From Sphingomonas sp. LM7 (lineage in GTDB: Bacteria > Pseudomonadota > Alphaproteobacteria > Sphingomonadales > Sphingomonadaceae), in the NCBI RefSeq assembly GCF_002002925.1, contig NZ_CP019511.1, forward strand, positions 2,046,001 through 2,110,000: 64,000 nucleotides of DNA. Reading direction: 5' to 3'. Positions 34,886-43,735 of the stretch are shown here, piece by piece; position 1 is the first letter of the stretch, and each line of letters starts with the position of its first letter. The notes under the pieces were generated by a model that searched no databases, was not told where the DNA came from, and saw nothing but the letters and a program-made list of their open reading frames with translations. The position numbers and the translations under genes are program-made.

Positions 34886-35611
34886 CTATTGCCGGGCGCG
34901 TACGGTCGCTGCGATCCGCTGTGCCCGCTGGAGATCGCGCAGGATCACTGCGTTGCCCGGATCGAGCGCATGCGCGCGCTGAAGCAGCCCCACTGCCTGC
35001 GACACCGCGCCGCGATTGAGCGCCGCCAGACCCGCCGAACGCGCGCGCTGCGCTGCAGCCGGATTGGCTGCCGGCTTGGCGGGCACAGGTGCCGGCGTCG
35101 GCGCCGCCGGTTTGGGACGCGCAGTGCTCGGCGCCGGCCGCACCGGGGGACGCTCTGCCGGCTGGGGCTTGGGCCGCGGCGGCGTGCCCGGAATCCGCAG
35201 GACCTGGCCTGCCGCTAGCGCCGAAGGATTGACGAGGTCGTTGTAGCGCGCGAGCTGATACGCCTTGAGGCGATTGCCGAGCAGCCGTTCTGCAAGCTCC
35301 TCGATCGTCTCGCCCGCTCGGACCGTATAGGGGTAGTTGACCGGCCCCAGCTGCTCCTTGGGGTCGCCGGAGATCGAATCGCGGAGCAGTAGCAGCTTGG
35401 GGTTCATCGGCTCGCGCTTGAGCAAGGGCTTGAGCCGCTTTTCGGCGCTCTTGCGATCGCCCTGCATCAGCAACGCCTGGACCGCATCGACTTCGCTCCC
35501 GGGCAGCGGCGCCTGGACTGCGGCGGGCTGCGGCGGCGCCCCCTTCGAACAGGCGGCAAGCGCAGTCGCGCTGGCGAGGACGGCAAGGCGCAGGAACGAT
35601 CGGTGATTCAT
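34886..35611 (-). CDS. LysM-domain lipoprotein with TPR-like ends
   Basis: The product is 241 residues. A lipoprotein signal (LAVLASATALAAC) is followed by a TPR-like stretch, then a LysM domain YTVRAGETIEELAERLLGNRLKAYQLARYNDL...VLRIPG that should bind peptidoglycan. A Pro/Ala/Lys-rich linker leads to a final TPR-like helix pair (LNRGAVSQAVGLLQRAHALDP). It is probably an envelope-facing partner of the membrane kinase encoded 50 bases downstream. ATG 35611 overlaps the stop of the EAL gene (ATGA); the longer frame to 35776 lies inside that gene. Confidence 0.85.
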   Translation of the reverse strand: MNHRSFLRLAVLASATALAACSKGAPPQPAAVQAPLPGSEVDAVQALLMQGDRKSAEKRLKPLLKREPMNPKLLLLRDSISGDPKEQLGPVNYPYTVRAGETIEELAERLLGNRLKAYQLARYNDLVNPSALAAGQVLRIPGTPPRPKPQPAERPPVRPAPSTARPKPAAPTPAPVPAKPAANPAAAQRARSAGLAALNRGAVSQAVGLLQRAHALDPGNAVILRDLQRAQRIAATVRARQ

Positions 35612-37257
35612 CGGGCAAGCCTTTGGGAAAGCGTCGTCTGGACCTGCCGCGCATCGAGCACCAGACGATCGCGAAGCGGGGCGAGGTTGCGGACGAAGGA
35701 CTGGAATTCGGCACCACCGAGCGGCGGCGAGAAATAATACCCCTGGAACTCGGAACAGCCATGGCGGCGGAGCCACAGATATTCCTCCTGCCGCTCAACG
35801 CCTTCGGCCAGCACCCGGATCCCCAACCCACGTGCCAAGGCGATAATGCTCTGGCAGATCGCCTGGCTATCGCGGCGCTGCTCGACCTCGGTGACGAATT
35901 GTCGATCGATCTTGATCTTGTCGAAAGCTAGCGCGCGGAGCGCCGAGAGGCTCGAGAAGCCGGTGCCGAAATCGTCGATCGCGATGTGGATGCCCAGCGC
36001 GTGCAGCGCTTCGAACAGCCGCTCGGCGCGGCCCACGTCCGCCGCGGCGGCGCTTTCGGTCAGCTCGATCTCGAGCAGACTGGCGCGCAGCGAATGGCGC
36101 TCGAGCGTGCGCTTGATTAAGGTATGGATATCGGGGCGATCGAGCTGATGCGCCGAGACGTTGACTGCCACGGTGAGCGGCCCCTGCCCCAGCCGGTGCC
36201 AGCTCCGCGCCTCGCGGCAGGCGGCGTTTAGCACCCAGAGCCCGACTTCCTCGATCATTCCAGCCGCTTCTAGTACCGGGATGAAGAGCGTCGGCGACAC
36301 CATGCCGCGCGTCGGATGGAGCCAGCGCAGCAATGCCTCGGCGCCGATCACTCGTCCGCTCGCGGCGTCGACCTGCGGCTGGTAGCGAAGCTCGAACTCG
36401 CCATTATGCAGCGCTCCGCGCAGATCCTGCTCCAGCACATAGCGATCGCGCTCGGCCGCCGCCGAAGTCTCGTCGATCCGCAGAACCTGCAGTGGCGCCT
36501 CGGCACCGGCGGCGCATGCCGCAAGGACGCGCGACAGTGTCGCGGGCGCGGCCTCCTCAGCTGCCGACCAGGTGGCGTGGTGCACGCGCACCTCGGGCAC
36601 CAGTTCGCGACCATCCTCGTTCATCACGTCGCTCAGCGCATAGCTGATCGCGACGAGTTGCCGCTCGACTTCGTCCGCTTCCAGGCCGGGGCCGAACCAC
36701 AAGGCGAAATGCGAACGATCGACATGCGCGACCATCCGCTCCTCGCCGACCATCCGCATGATCCGCGCGGCAAACTGCTTGAGCGCGCGATCGGCAAGCC
36801 CGGGATCGAATGCGCAGAGCCGATCGAAATCGCTGAGCGCAACCAGCCCGAGCGTCCCCTCCCCGTCGCGCTGCATGCACGCCAGTAACGGCTCGCGCGT
36901 CGGGAGTCCGGTAAGGGCATGGCGCTGCTCGACTCGGTCGTCGGTGCTGCGGACCCGATCCTCGATACGATCGATGGCGTGCTGCAGCGTCTCCCACGAG
37001 GATGCGCGCGGCTCGACCTTGGCGAGCCCGGCCAGCTGCGCGGCGAGTCCGGCGAATCGGCGGCGCATCAGCAGCAGCGTGCCAAGGGATGCCGCGGCCA
37101 GCGTCCCCACTGCGACAACGGGGTACCCCGCCACCGCGGCCGCAAGGATTGCGGTGCCCGCCAGCAGCAACCCGCTGGCGTGCAAAAATCGGCTCGAACC
37201 GCGTCCGTTGGGCAAATAAGCGCGCCGCATGAGCAGCTTGCTACTGCGCCGACTCAT
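35608..37257 (-). CDS. EAL-domain cyclic-di-GMP phosphodiesterase with degenerate GGDEF
   Basis: The product is 549 residues. Two N-terminal membrane helices (about 28-64) are followed by a short coiled coil, a GGDEF-like domain (113-260) and an EAL domain (272-535). The EAL catalytic set is complete: EALLRW (307-312), NVSAHQL (366-372), ELTES (398-402), DDFGTG (428-433), KID (449-451), EGVE (485-488) and QGYYF (505-509). The GGDEF site is replaced by VDRSHF (179-184), so cyclase activity is unlikely. It should hydrolyse cyclic-di-GMP. It heads the signalling operon. Confidence 0.92.
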   Translation of the reverse strand: MSRRSSKLLMRRAYLPNGRGSSRFLHASGLLLAGTAILAAAVAGYPVVAVGTLAAASLGTLLLMRRRFAGLAAQLAGLAKVEPRASSWETLQHAIDRIEDRVRSTDDRVEQRHALTGLPTREPLLACMQRDGEGTLGLVALSDFDRLCAFDPGLADRALKQFAARIMRMVGEERMVAHVDRSHFALWFGPGLEADEVERQLVAISYALSDVMNEDGRELVPEVRVHHATWSAAEEAAPATLSRVLAACAAGAEAPLQVLRIDETSAAAERDRYVLEQDLRGALHNGEFELRYQPQVDAASGRVIGAEALLRWLHPTRGMVSPTLFIPVLEAAGMIEEVGLWVLNAACREARSWHRLGQGPLTVAVNVSAHQLDRPDIHTLIKRTLERHSLRASLLEIELTESAAAADVGRAERLFEALHALGIHIAIDDFGTGFSSLSALRALAFDKIKIDRQFVTEVEQRRDSQAICQSIIALARGLGIRVLAEGVERQEEYLWLRRHGCSEFQGYYFSPPLGGAEFQSFVRNLAPLRDRLVLDARQVQTTLSQRLAR

Positions 37258-37283
37258 ACGAAGCGGTTAAAGCATCCGCACCT

Positions 37284-38372
37284 TCAGCGCTTGTTCTGCG
37301 CCACCAGCTCGGCGGCAAACCATAGCAAGGCGGCCTGGCCATGCAGGTCGCCAGTCGCGCGAGGGCGATTGAGGTAATGCTCCAATTTGTCGGCCTTGTT
37401 GGTTCCGACGCATACTTCGGCGACCTGTCCGTCGGGCCGGACATAGGCGGGCAGCGCCGCCCAGGCGCGTTTATAGGCACCGGCATAGGCCGGGTCGGCC
37501 AAGATACCGAGCCGCACGCCGCGCGCCATTGCGAAGCCAAACATCGCGGTTCCCGAAGTCTCTTTCCAGCTCTCGGGATGGTCGATCAGCTGGTGCCACA
37601 TCCCGTCCTTTGCCTGATTGGCGAGGAGCGCGGCCATCATCTTTCGATACCCCGCCTCGATCGCCGCGCGCTCGGGATGCTCGGAAGGCAGATCGGTGAG
37701 AATCTCGGCAAAGCCCGCTGCGACCCAGCCATTGCCGCGCCCCCAATAGAAATGCGCCGCGTCGCCGTGGAAGAACAGTCCATTGGGCTGCTGGAGCCGC
37801 TCGACATAGCGCCGCCCCATCAGCGCCGCGCGATCGAGATATTTGGCATCCTTCGATACGCGATATGCCTGGAGTTGAAGCGTGCCGATCATCCAGACAT
37901 CGTCGATCCAGTAGCGCGCCTGCGTCGACAATCCGTCGCTGCCCAGCACCGCCCATTGATTGTCGGCGAGCGCCAGTCCGCGACGCAGCGCATCGGCATC
38001 CCCGGTCTGCCGCGCGATCTCCAGCGGCCACACACCATAGACGCTGACATCAACGTGGCTGGCCGAATTCTCGATGCCCTTGGCCACCGTCTCGCGGGCG
38101 ATCACGCGTGCAAGCAACGCCCTGTCGCCTGTCGCTTCGGCAAGCCGGGCGGCGCCATAGCCCGACGCGGCATCGGCATAGTGGACGCCGCGTGCCTGCG
38201 GGATCCTGAGCGGGACGATGTCAGGCCGGTCGAGATAGGCTTTCGCGACCATTCCCCCGACCTTGGCGGGCGATTGTGCCGGCGCCACAGTGTCAGCACG
38301 GTCCGGCCCTGCGGATGCGGCGCTTGCCCCGAGTGCGAACAAGCCGGCGGCGAGCGCAGCGTTCCGAATCAT
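37284..38372 (-). CDS. GH105/GH88-type unsaturated glucuronyl/rhamnogalacturonyl hydrolase
   Basis: The product is 362 residues. A signal peptide (AALAAGLFALGASAASA) precedes an alpha/alpha-barrel with SHVDVSVYGVWPL and YWIDDVWMIGTLQLQAY, where catalytic aspartates of GH105 lie, and GRGNGWVAAGFAEIL and DGMWHQLIDHPESWKETSGTAMF. These enzymes cleave unsaturated uronic acids from pectin-derived oligosaccharides after lyase action. I chose ATG 38372, with GGGAGGG eight bases upstream; a start at 38387 is also open. It complements the GH28 and TonB receptor 6-9 kb away. Confidence 0.88.
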   Translation of the reverse strand: MIRNAALAAGLFALGASAASAGPDRADTVAPAQSPAKVGGMVAKAYLDRPDIVPLRIPQARGVHYADAASGYGAARLAEATGDRALLARVIARETVAKGIENSASHVDVSVYGVWPLEIARQTGDADALRRGLALADNQWAVLGSDGLSTQARYWIDDVWMIGTLQLQAYRVSKDAKYLDRAALMGRRYVERLQQPNGLFFHGDAAHFYWGRGNGWVAAGFAEILTDLPSEHPERAAIEAGYRKMMAALLANQAKDGMWHQLIDHPESWKETSGTAMFGFAMARGVRLGILADPAYAGAYKRAWAALPAYVRPDGQVAEVCVGTNKADKLEHYLNRPRATGDLHGQAALLWFAAELVAQNKR

Positions 38373-38463
38373 GACATTCCCTCCCATTTTTCGAAATGCT
38401 ACCGCGCAGCGAAGTCAGCGCAAGCGACTTCCTCCGGCAACATCGCAGTGGCAAGGCACGGCC

Positions 38464-39732
38464 ATGCACTGGAGTTCGAAGCTGGTCGCGGCCGCCCTCG
38501 CCGCGCTTCTGCAGGCCTGCGTCGCCGCACCCGGTATGCAGCCCACATCGGCCGCGTCGGTCGAGACGCGCGCGCCGGTGACGATCCTGATCTCGATCGA
38601 CGGCTTCCGTCCGGACTATCTCGATCGCGGCGTCACGCCGGTGCTGTCGCGGCTGGCGGCGGAAGGTGCGCGCGGTGCGATGCGGCCAAGCTTCCCCAGC
38701 AAGACCTATCCCAATCACTGGACCCTGGTCACCGGGTTGCGCCCCGATCGCCATGGCCTGGTCGCCAACAAGATGGAGGATCCGGCGCGCCCCGGCGAAA
38801 CCTTTACGATGAAGAGCGACGATCCCTTCTGGTGGAGCGCCGCCGCCCCGATCTGGCTCGATGCCGAGCGCGCCGGGATCCGCACCGCCACGCAGTTCTG
38901 GCCAGGTTCCAACATCGCGATCGGCGGCACCAAGAAGAAGGCCGACGAGTGGGAAACGATCGGCGGCGAGCGGCCATCGGACTGGCAGCAATTCAACCAG
39001 TCGGTCAGCGGCACCCAGCGCGTTGCCGGCATTCTGGACTGGGTCCGCCGCCCCGCGGCGATTCGCCCACGCTTCCTGACGCTCTATTTCGACGCCGTCG
39101 ACGAGGCCGGCCATGATTTCGGGCCCGGCGATGCGCGGACGCTAGAGGCGGTGGCCGGAGTCGATCGGCACATCGGTGAACTGGTCGCGGGGCTCGCCGC
39201 GCAGCACCAGCCCGCCAATCTCGTGATCGTCGCCGACCACGGCATGGCACCGACGAGCAGCGACCGGGTCGTCGTGCTCGGCGATGTGGTCCCTTTGGAA
39301 GACGTCCGCGTTCTCGAGACCGGCGCCTTCGTCACGCTCGCGCCGACGCCGGGCAATGCAGCGGCTGTCGAAAAGGCGCTGCTGACCAGCCACCCGCACA
39401 TGCAATGCTGGCGCAGAGGCGCGTTCCCGGCACGCTTTCACTACGGCACGAACGTGCGGGTCGCGCCGATCTTCTGCCTCGCCGAAACCGGCTGGCAGAT
39501 CGAAAAGGCGGCACCGTCGGAGCCTGCCACCGGCGGCAATCACGGCTATGACGTGTACGCGCCGGAGATGGCCGCGCTGTTCATCGGCCATGGTCCGGCG
39601 TTCCGGCCCGCCACCCTCCCCGCCTTCGACAATGTCGATGTCTATCCGCTGCTCCGCGGCTTGCTCGGCCTCGGTCCCAAAGCGGGCGTTGACGGCACCG
39701 ACGCCGTCTTCGCACCGACGCTGCGCCGCTGA
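38464..39732 (+). CDS. NPP-type phosphodiesterase (alkaline-phosphatase superfamily), lipoprotein
   Basis: The product is 422 residues. The N-terminus AALAALLQAC is a lipoprotein-like signal. Metal and nucleophile motifs of ectonucleotide pyrophosphatase/phosphodiesterases follow: SIDGFRPDYL (Asp), PSFPSKTYPNHWTLVTG (Thr nucleophile), YFDAVDEAGHDFG (Asp/His), VADHGM (Asp/His) and GGNHGYD (His). It probably cleaves phosphodiester or pyrophosphate bonds in the periplasm. ATG 38464 was chosen over the frame start at 38263, which overlaps the divergent GH105 gene. Confidence 0.9.
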   Translation: MHWSSKLVAAALAALLQACVAAPGMQPTSAASVETRAPVTILISIDGFRPDYLDRGVTPVLSRLAAEGARGAMRPSFPSKTYPNHWTLVTGLRPDRHGLVANKMEDPARPGETFTMKSDDPFWWSAAAPIWLDAERAGIRTATQFWPGSNIAIGGTKKKADEWETIGGERPSDWQQFNQSVSGTQRVAGILDWVRRPAAIRPRFLTLYFDAVDEAGHDFGPGDARTLEAVAGVDRHIGELVAGLAAQHQPANLVIVADHGMAPTSSDRVVVLGDVVPLEDVRVLETGAFVTLAPTPGNAAAVEKALLTSHPHMQCWRRGAFPARFHYGTNVRVAPIFCLAETGWQIEKAAPSEPATGGNHGYDVYAPEMAALFIGHGPAFRPATLPAFDNVDVYPLLRGLLGLGPKAGVDGTDAVFAPTLRR

Positions 39733-39770
39733 GGCTTGCCAAAGGTTAGTTTCCATACGAAACTGAAGTC

Positions 39771-40223
39771 ATGCTCTATTTTGACGATATCGAAGTCGGC
39801 ATGAAGCGCAGCTTTGGCAGCTACGAAGTGACGCGCGACGAAGTTCTGGAGTTCGCGCAGCGCTATGACCCCCAACCCTTCCACCTCTCCGATGGGGCAG
39901 CGGCCGAGACCCATTTCGGCAAGCTCGCGGCGAGCGGCTGGCATACCTGCGCGATGACGATGGCAATGTTCGTCGAGCATATGAAGGCGCATCCACAGGC
40001 GAGCCTGGGCGCGGCGGGAGTCGACGAACTGCGCTGGCTCAAGCCTGTCTATCCGGGCGATGTCCTGCGCTGCGAGAGCGAAGTATTGGAAGTGCGGCCA
40101 TCACAGAGCCGCCCCGAGATGGGCAGCGTCCGTAACCAGATGACGACGTTCAACCAGAAGGACGAACCCGTGCTCCGTTTCATTGCGCTGGCACTGATGC
40201 GACGGCGGCCGGCCGCCGACTAG
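39771..40223 (+). CDS. MaoC-like (R)-specific enoyl-CoA hydratase family protein
   Basis: The product is 150 residues, one hot-dog-fold unit. The hydratase motif is seen as YDPQPFHLSDGAA (catalytic Asp and His), followed by GKLAASGWHTCAM. LRWLKPVYPGDVLRCESEV is the typical central strand. It likely hydrates trans-2-enoyl-CoA or an analogous acyl thioester in the cytoplasm. ATG 39771 lies 38 bases after the preceding gene on the same strand, so co-transcription is possible though no functional link is evident. Confidence 0.9.
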   Translation: MLYFDDIEVGMKRSFGSYEVTRDEVLEFAQRYDPQPFHLSDGAAAETHFGKLAASGWHTCAMTMAMFVEHMKAHPQASLGAAGVDELRWLKPVYPGDVLRCESEVLEVRPSQSRPEMGSVRNQMTTFNQKDEPVLRFIALALMRRRPAAD

Positions 40224-40319
40224 GCGCAGAGTGGATCGGTCAGACGATTTCAAAGAGTGGACGGCAAAAGCGCCGCTCGATGCAAGCAGACGAAATCCTA
40301 CATTACAAGCGCGTCCGGC

Positions 40320-40883
40320 TTAGTCGCGGCCACCCCGGCGACTTCCGCGCCGCTCGCCACGGTCCTGGCTGCGGGCACCGCGATATTCGCTGCGGTTCTG
40401 CGGGCGGTTTTCGCGGAATTCGGGACGCGTCGTGCGGCCGGGCTGATAGGTTCGGCGATCGTCGCCGCGGCCGGTGCGATAGGCGCCGCGGTCCTCGCGC
40501 CGCTCGTTGCGGAATTGCCCCCAATTGTCGCGGATCTGGCTGCGATCCCCGCGCCAATTGTTGCGGCGGTTCTCCCAATAGCGGCGCTGGCCACTGTTCC
40601 AGCGATGCGGGCGGCGGTCGCGGTCGTAAACGTAATAGCCCGAGCCCGGATAATAATAGTCGCCGTACCAGCCGAAATAGGACGCGCCATAGCCGCTGCC
40701 GTAGCCGGCATAGCCATAATCGTCATAGCCGCCGTATCCGCCACCATAGCCATCGTAATAGCCCGCGCTGGCATAGCCGACCGAGACGCCCGAATAGCCA
40801 TAGCCGTCCTCGGTGCAGGCGGCGGTGCCCAGCCCGAGCGCAGCGAGCAGCCCGATGGCGGAGATGCGGCGAATGAACGTCAT
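40320..40883 (-). CDS. Tyr/Gly-rich lipoprotein with Arg/Asp-rich tail
   Basis: The product is 187 residues. A lipoprotein signal (LLAALGLGTAAC) is followed by about 70 residues of Tyr, Gly, Ser and Asp in short repeats such as GGYGGYDDYGYAGYG. The rest is rich in Arg, Asn, Asp and Gln (RRYWENRRNNWRGDRSQIRD). No family is recognised. Low complexity and sign alternation suggest a surface or cell-wall structural role, but this is inferred from composition only. It lies convergent to the MaoC-like gene, with 96 bases between their stops. Confidence 0.75.
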   Translation of the reverse strand: MTFIRRISAIGLLAALGLGTAACTEDGYGYSGVSVGYASAGYYDGYGGGYGGYDDYGYAGYGSGYGASYFGWYGDYYYPGSGYYVYDRDRRPHRWNSGQRRYWENRRNNWRGDRSQIRDNWGQFRNERREDRGAYRTGRGDDRRTYQPGRTTRPEFRENRPQNRSEYRGARSQDRGERRGSRRGGRD

Positions 40884-40961
40884 GGCGATCCTCTCAAGCG
40901 CAGCCGGGTCAGACGGCTGACGATTTGAGAACGGTATCGCAGCGGCGATGTTCCGATCCGC

Positions 40962-41501
40962 TCAATGCCCATCGAACGCGACCAGCGCGTTGACGGCGAT
41001 CCCGTCGCCGCGCAGCGCATCGGCGCCACCCAGCTCGGGCAAGTCGACCACGAAGGCGGCCTGGGTCACTTTGGCGCCGGCCTTGCGCAGCAGCCGCACC
41101 GCGGCGCGCGCCGTTCCGCCGGTGGCGATCAAGTCGTCGATGAGCAGCACCCGGGCGCCGGGCGCACACGCATCGGCGTGGATGGCGATCCGATCGGTGC
41201 CGTATTCGAGCGCATAATCCTCGGCGATCGTCGCGCCGGGGAGCTTCCCGTCCTTGCGGATCAGCAGCAGCCCGGTGCCCAGCTTCACCGCCAGCGCCGC
41301 GCCGAACAGGAAGCCGCGCGCCTCGATCCCGGCGACGAGATCGACCTTGCCCTCGACCCCATCGGCCAGGCGCTCGATCGTCAGCCGGAGCCCCTCGGCG
41401 TCGAGCAGCAAGGTGGTGATGTCGCGGAACTGGATGCCGGGCTTGGGGAAATCGGGGATCGTGCGGATGCGCCGGCGAATGTCTTCATTGTCGTTCGCCA
41501 T
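40962..41501 (-). CDS. apt: Adenine phosphoribosyltransferase
   Basis: The product is 179 residues, the family size. The PRPP-binding motif VLLIDDLIATGGTARAAV and the start RIRTIPDFPKPGIQFRDITTLL are diagnostic; VAGIEARGFLFGAALA is the third conserved block. It converts adenine and PRPP to AMP in purine salvage. The gene lies downstream of petABC on the same strand but is separated from petC by a strong hairpin, so it is probably transcribed on its own. Confidence 0.96.
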   Translation of the reverse strand: MANDNEDIRRRIRTIPDFPKPGIQFRDITTLLLDAEGLRLTIERLADGVEGKVDLVAGIEARGFLFGAALAVKLGTGLLLIRKDGKLPGATIAEDYALEYGTDRIAIHADACAPGARVLLIDDLIATGGTARAAVRLLRKAGAKVTQAAFVVDLPELGGADALRGDGIAVNALVAFDGH

Positions 41502-41521
41502 GGCCGGCCTTCCTCAAACGA

Positions 41522-41554
41522 GGAACCCGCCGGGCACAGGCTCCGGCGGGTTCC
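41522..41554. terminator. Hairpin between petC and apt
   Basis: GGAACCCGCCGG (41522-41533) pairs perfectly with CCGGCGGGTTCC (41543-41554) across a nine-base loop. It lies 30 bases beyond the petC stop. The T-run on the minus strand is weak, so termination is likely but not certain. Confidence 0.65.
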
Positions 41555-41584
41555 AATATTTCAGCGACGCGGGAGGCGTCGGCC

Positions 41585-42418
41585 TTAGTGCTTCACGCCC
41601 CGCCACACGGTCAGGTACGCGCCGTAAGCGAGCCCCGTCGCGATCAGCAGGAAGATCACCACGGCGAAGCCTGCCGAGTGACGCGTCTGCAGCGTCGGCT
41701 CCGCGGTCCAGACGAGGAACGCCGAGACGTCCTTGGCCATCTGATCGACCGTGGCGCGGGTGCCGTCCGAATAGGTGACCTGATTCTCGGCAGTCAGCGG
41801 CGGCGGCATCGCGATGTTGAGGTTCGCGAAATACGGGTTGTAGTGCGAACCGTCCGGAGTCTTGGCGCCGGGGAAGTGCTTGAGCAGCTCGGCCGGCTGC
41901 TTCTCTTCATAGCCGGTCAGCAGCGAGTAGACATAGGCCCCGCCGTCATGCCGCGCCTTGGCGATCAGGCTGAGATCCGGCGGCGTGCCGGTGCCCGGAT
42001 AATACACCTTGGGGAAGCGATCCGAGGCAAGGTTGTCGCGCTCGCCCCAGGTGCCGGCCTTGGGATCCTGCACCGGCTGCTTGAACGGCCAGTCCTTGGC
42101 GATCTTCTTCACTTCGGCTTCGTTGTAGCCGACCTTCTGGAGATCGCGGAACGACACCAGATTCAGCGAGTGGCAGGCCGCGCAGACCTTCTCATAGACC
42201 AGGAAGCCGCGCTGGATCTGGGCGTTGTCGAACTTGCCGAACGGCCCGTCCGAAGCGAGCTTCAGCTCCTTGGCGTGGTGATGGAACTCTTCCTCGGCGG
42301 TAGGCTGCGGCGGCTCCTGCACGAGGCCGACGATCGTGCCGACGAGCGAGAGGAACAGCACGCCGATAAAGGCGAGGCCCACCAGGAACTTGATCGAGCG
42401 CATGAACAGCGGAAGCAT
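41585..42418 (-). CDS. petC: Cytochrome c1 of the bc1 complex
   Basis: The product is 277 residues. An N-terminal helix (SIKFLVGLAFIGVLFLSLVGTIVGL) acts as signal or anchor. The heme site is VCAACHSLNLVSFRDL, and a later IAMPPPLT segment holds the likely axial methionine. A C-terminal helix (SAGFAVVIFLLIATGLAYGAYLTVW) anchors it in the inner membrane. It passes electrons from the Rieske protein to cytochrome c. It is the last of the petABC genes and starts 15 bases after petB. Confidence 0.95.
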   Translation of the reverse strand: MLPLFMRSIKFLVGLAFIGVLFLSLVGTIVGLVQEPPQPTAEEEFHHHAKELKLASDGPFGKFDNAQIQRGFLVYEKVCAACHSLNLVSFRDLQKVGYNEAEVKKIAKDWPFKQPVQDPKAGTWGERDNLASDRFPKVYYPGTGTPPDLSLIAKARHDGGAYVYSLLTGYEEKQPAELLKHFPGAKTPDGSHYNPYFANLNIAMPPPLTAENQVTYSDGTRATVDQMAKDVSAFLVWTAEPTLQTRHSAGFAVVIFLLIATGLAYGAYLTVWRGVKH

Positions 42419-42433
42419 TTTCTCGATTCCCCT

Positions 42434-43723
42434 TTACGCGCTCAGCGCCGTTTCGCTCATCCGCGAGCCACCATGATCGCCCAGCACTGCCTCGGTGATC
42501 GAGTTGGGCAGCGGCTTGGGACGCTCGAGGCGCGAGATGATCGGCACGATGATGAGGAAGTGCGCGAAATAATAGGCTGCGGTGATCTGGCTGATGATGA
42601 CCACGGCCGGCGTGGCAGCCGAACCGCCGCAATAGCCCAGCACCAGCACGTCGAGCACCAGCACCCAGAAGGCGATGCGGTATGCCGGGCGGAAGTTCGC
42701 CGAGCGCACCGGCGACTTGTCGAGCCAGGGCAGGAAGAACAGCAGCAGGATCGAGCCGAACATCGCGACCACGCCCCACAGCTTCGCCGGGATGATGAAG
42801 TCCGCGGTGAAGGCGCGCAGGATCGCGTAGAACGGCCAGAAATACCATTCGGGGACGATGTGCGCCGGAGTCGAGAGCGGGTTGGCCGGGATGTAATTGT
42901 CCGGGTGGCCAAGCAGATCGGGGTAGAAGAAGATCAGCGTCGAGAACAGGATCAGGAACACGCCAACTCCGAAGCCGTCCTTCGCCGTATAGTACGGGTG
43001 GAACGGAACGGTGTCCTGCTCGCCCTTCACTTCCACGCCGGTCGGGTTCGACGAACCCGGGATGTGGAGCGCCCAGATGTGGAGGATCACGGCGCCCGCG
43101 ATCACGAAGGGCAGCAGATAGTGGAGCGAGAAGAAGCGGTTGAGCGCGGCGTCGTCCGGCGCATAGCCGCCGAGCAGCCAGACGCGGATCCATTCGCCGA
43201 CGACCGGGATCGCCGAGAAGAAGCCGGTGATGACCTGCGCACCCCAGAAGCTCATCTGGCCCCAGGGAAGCACATAGCCCATGAACGCCGTGGCCATCAG
43301 CAGCAGGAAGATCACCACGCCGATCAGCCAGACCATCTCGCGCGGCGCCTTGTACGAGCCGTAATAGAGCCCGCGGAAGATGTGGATATAGACCACCAGC
43401 AGGAACATGCTGGCGCCGTTGGCGTGCGCGAAGCGCAGGAACCAGCCGGCGTTGACGTCGCGCATGATCGTGCCGTTGATCGATTCGAACGCACCGGCGG
43501 CCGACGAGTGGAAGTGCATCGCCAGCACGATGCCGGTGACGATCTGGATGACCAGGCACACCCCGGCGAGCACGCCGAAGTTCCAGAAATAATTGAGATT
43601 GCGCGGGACCGGATAGCCGGCGCCGACCGCGTTATAGACGAAGCGCGGCAGCGGAAGCCGGCTGTCGATCCACTGCGTCAGCGGGTTCTTCGGTTCGTAA
43701 TGGCGTGCCCAGGGGAAGCTCAT
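42434..43723 (-). CDS. petB: Cytochrome b of the bc1 complex
   Basis: The product is 429 residues with eight expected helices. Quinone-site and heme-site contexts are clear: [55 protein letters not shown] and the [15 protein letters not shown] motif of the Qo site. It oxidises ubiquinol in the inner membrane and moves protons. It starts 12 bases after the Rieske gene on the same strand, in the standard order petA-petB-petC. Confidence 0.97.
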   Translation of the reverse strand: MSFPWARHYEPKNPLTQWIDSRLPLPRFVYNAVGAGYPVPRNLNYFWNFGVLAGVCLVIQIVTGIVLAMHFHSSAAGAFESINGTIMRDVNAGWFLRFAHANGASMFLLVVYIHIFRGLYYGSYKAPREMVWLIGVVIFLLLMATAFMGYVLPWGQMSFWGAQVITGFFSAIPVVGEWIRVWLLGGYAPDDAALNRFFSLHYLLPFVIAGAVILHIWALHIPGSSNPTGVEVKGEQDTVPFHPYYTAKDGFGVGVFLILFSTLIFFYPDLLGHPDNYIPANPLSTPAHIVPEWYFWPFYAILRAFTADFIIPAKLWGVVAMFGSILLLFFLPWLDKSPVRSANFRPAYRIAFWVLVLDVLVLGYCGGSAATPAVVIISQITAAYYFAHFLIIVPIISRLERPKPLPNSITEAVLGDHGGSRMSETALSA

Positions 43724-43735
43724 CTGCGTCTATCC

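Noticed and set aside
31416..37257. Presence of a full type VI secretion locus
   Set aside because: No tssB, tssC, tssM, hcp, vgrG or clpV-like gene is seen anywhere in the window; only the control module is present.
38388..38463. LacI-type operator before the GH105-like gene
   Set aside because: Only a half-site (GCTACC) is present; there is no inverted partner.
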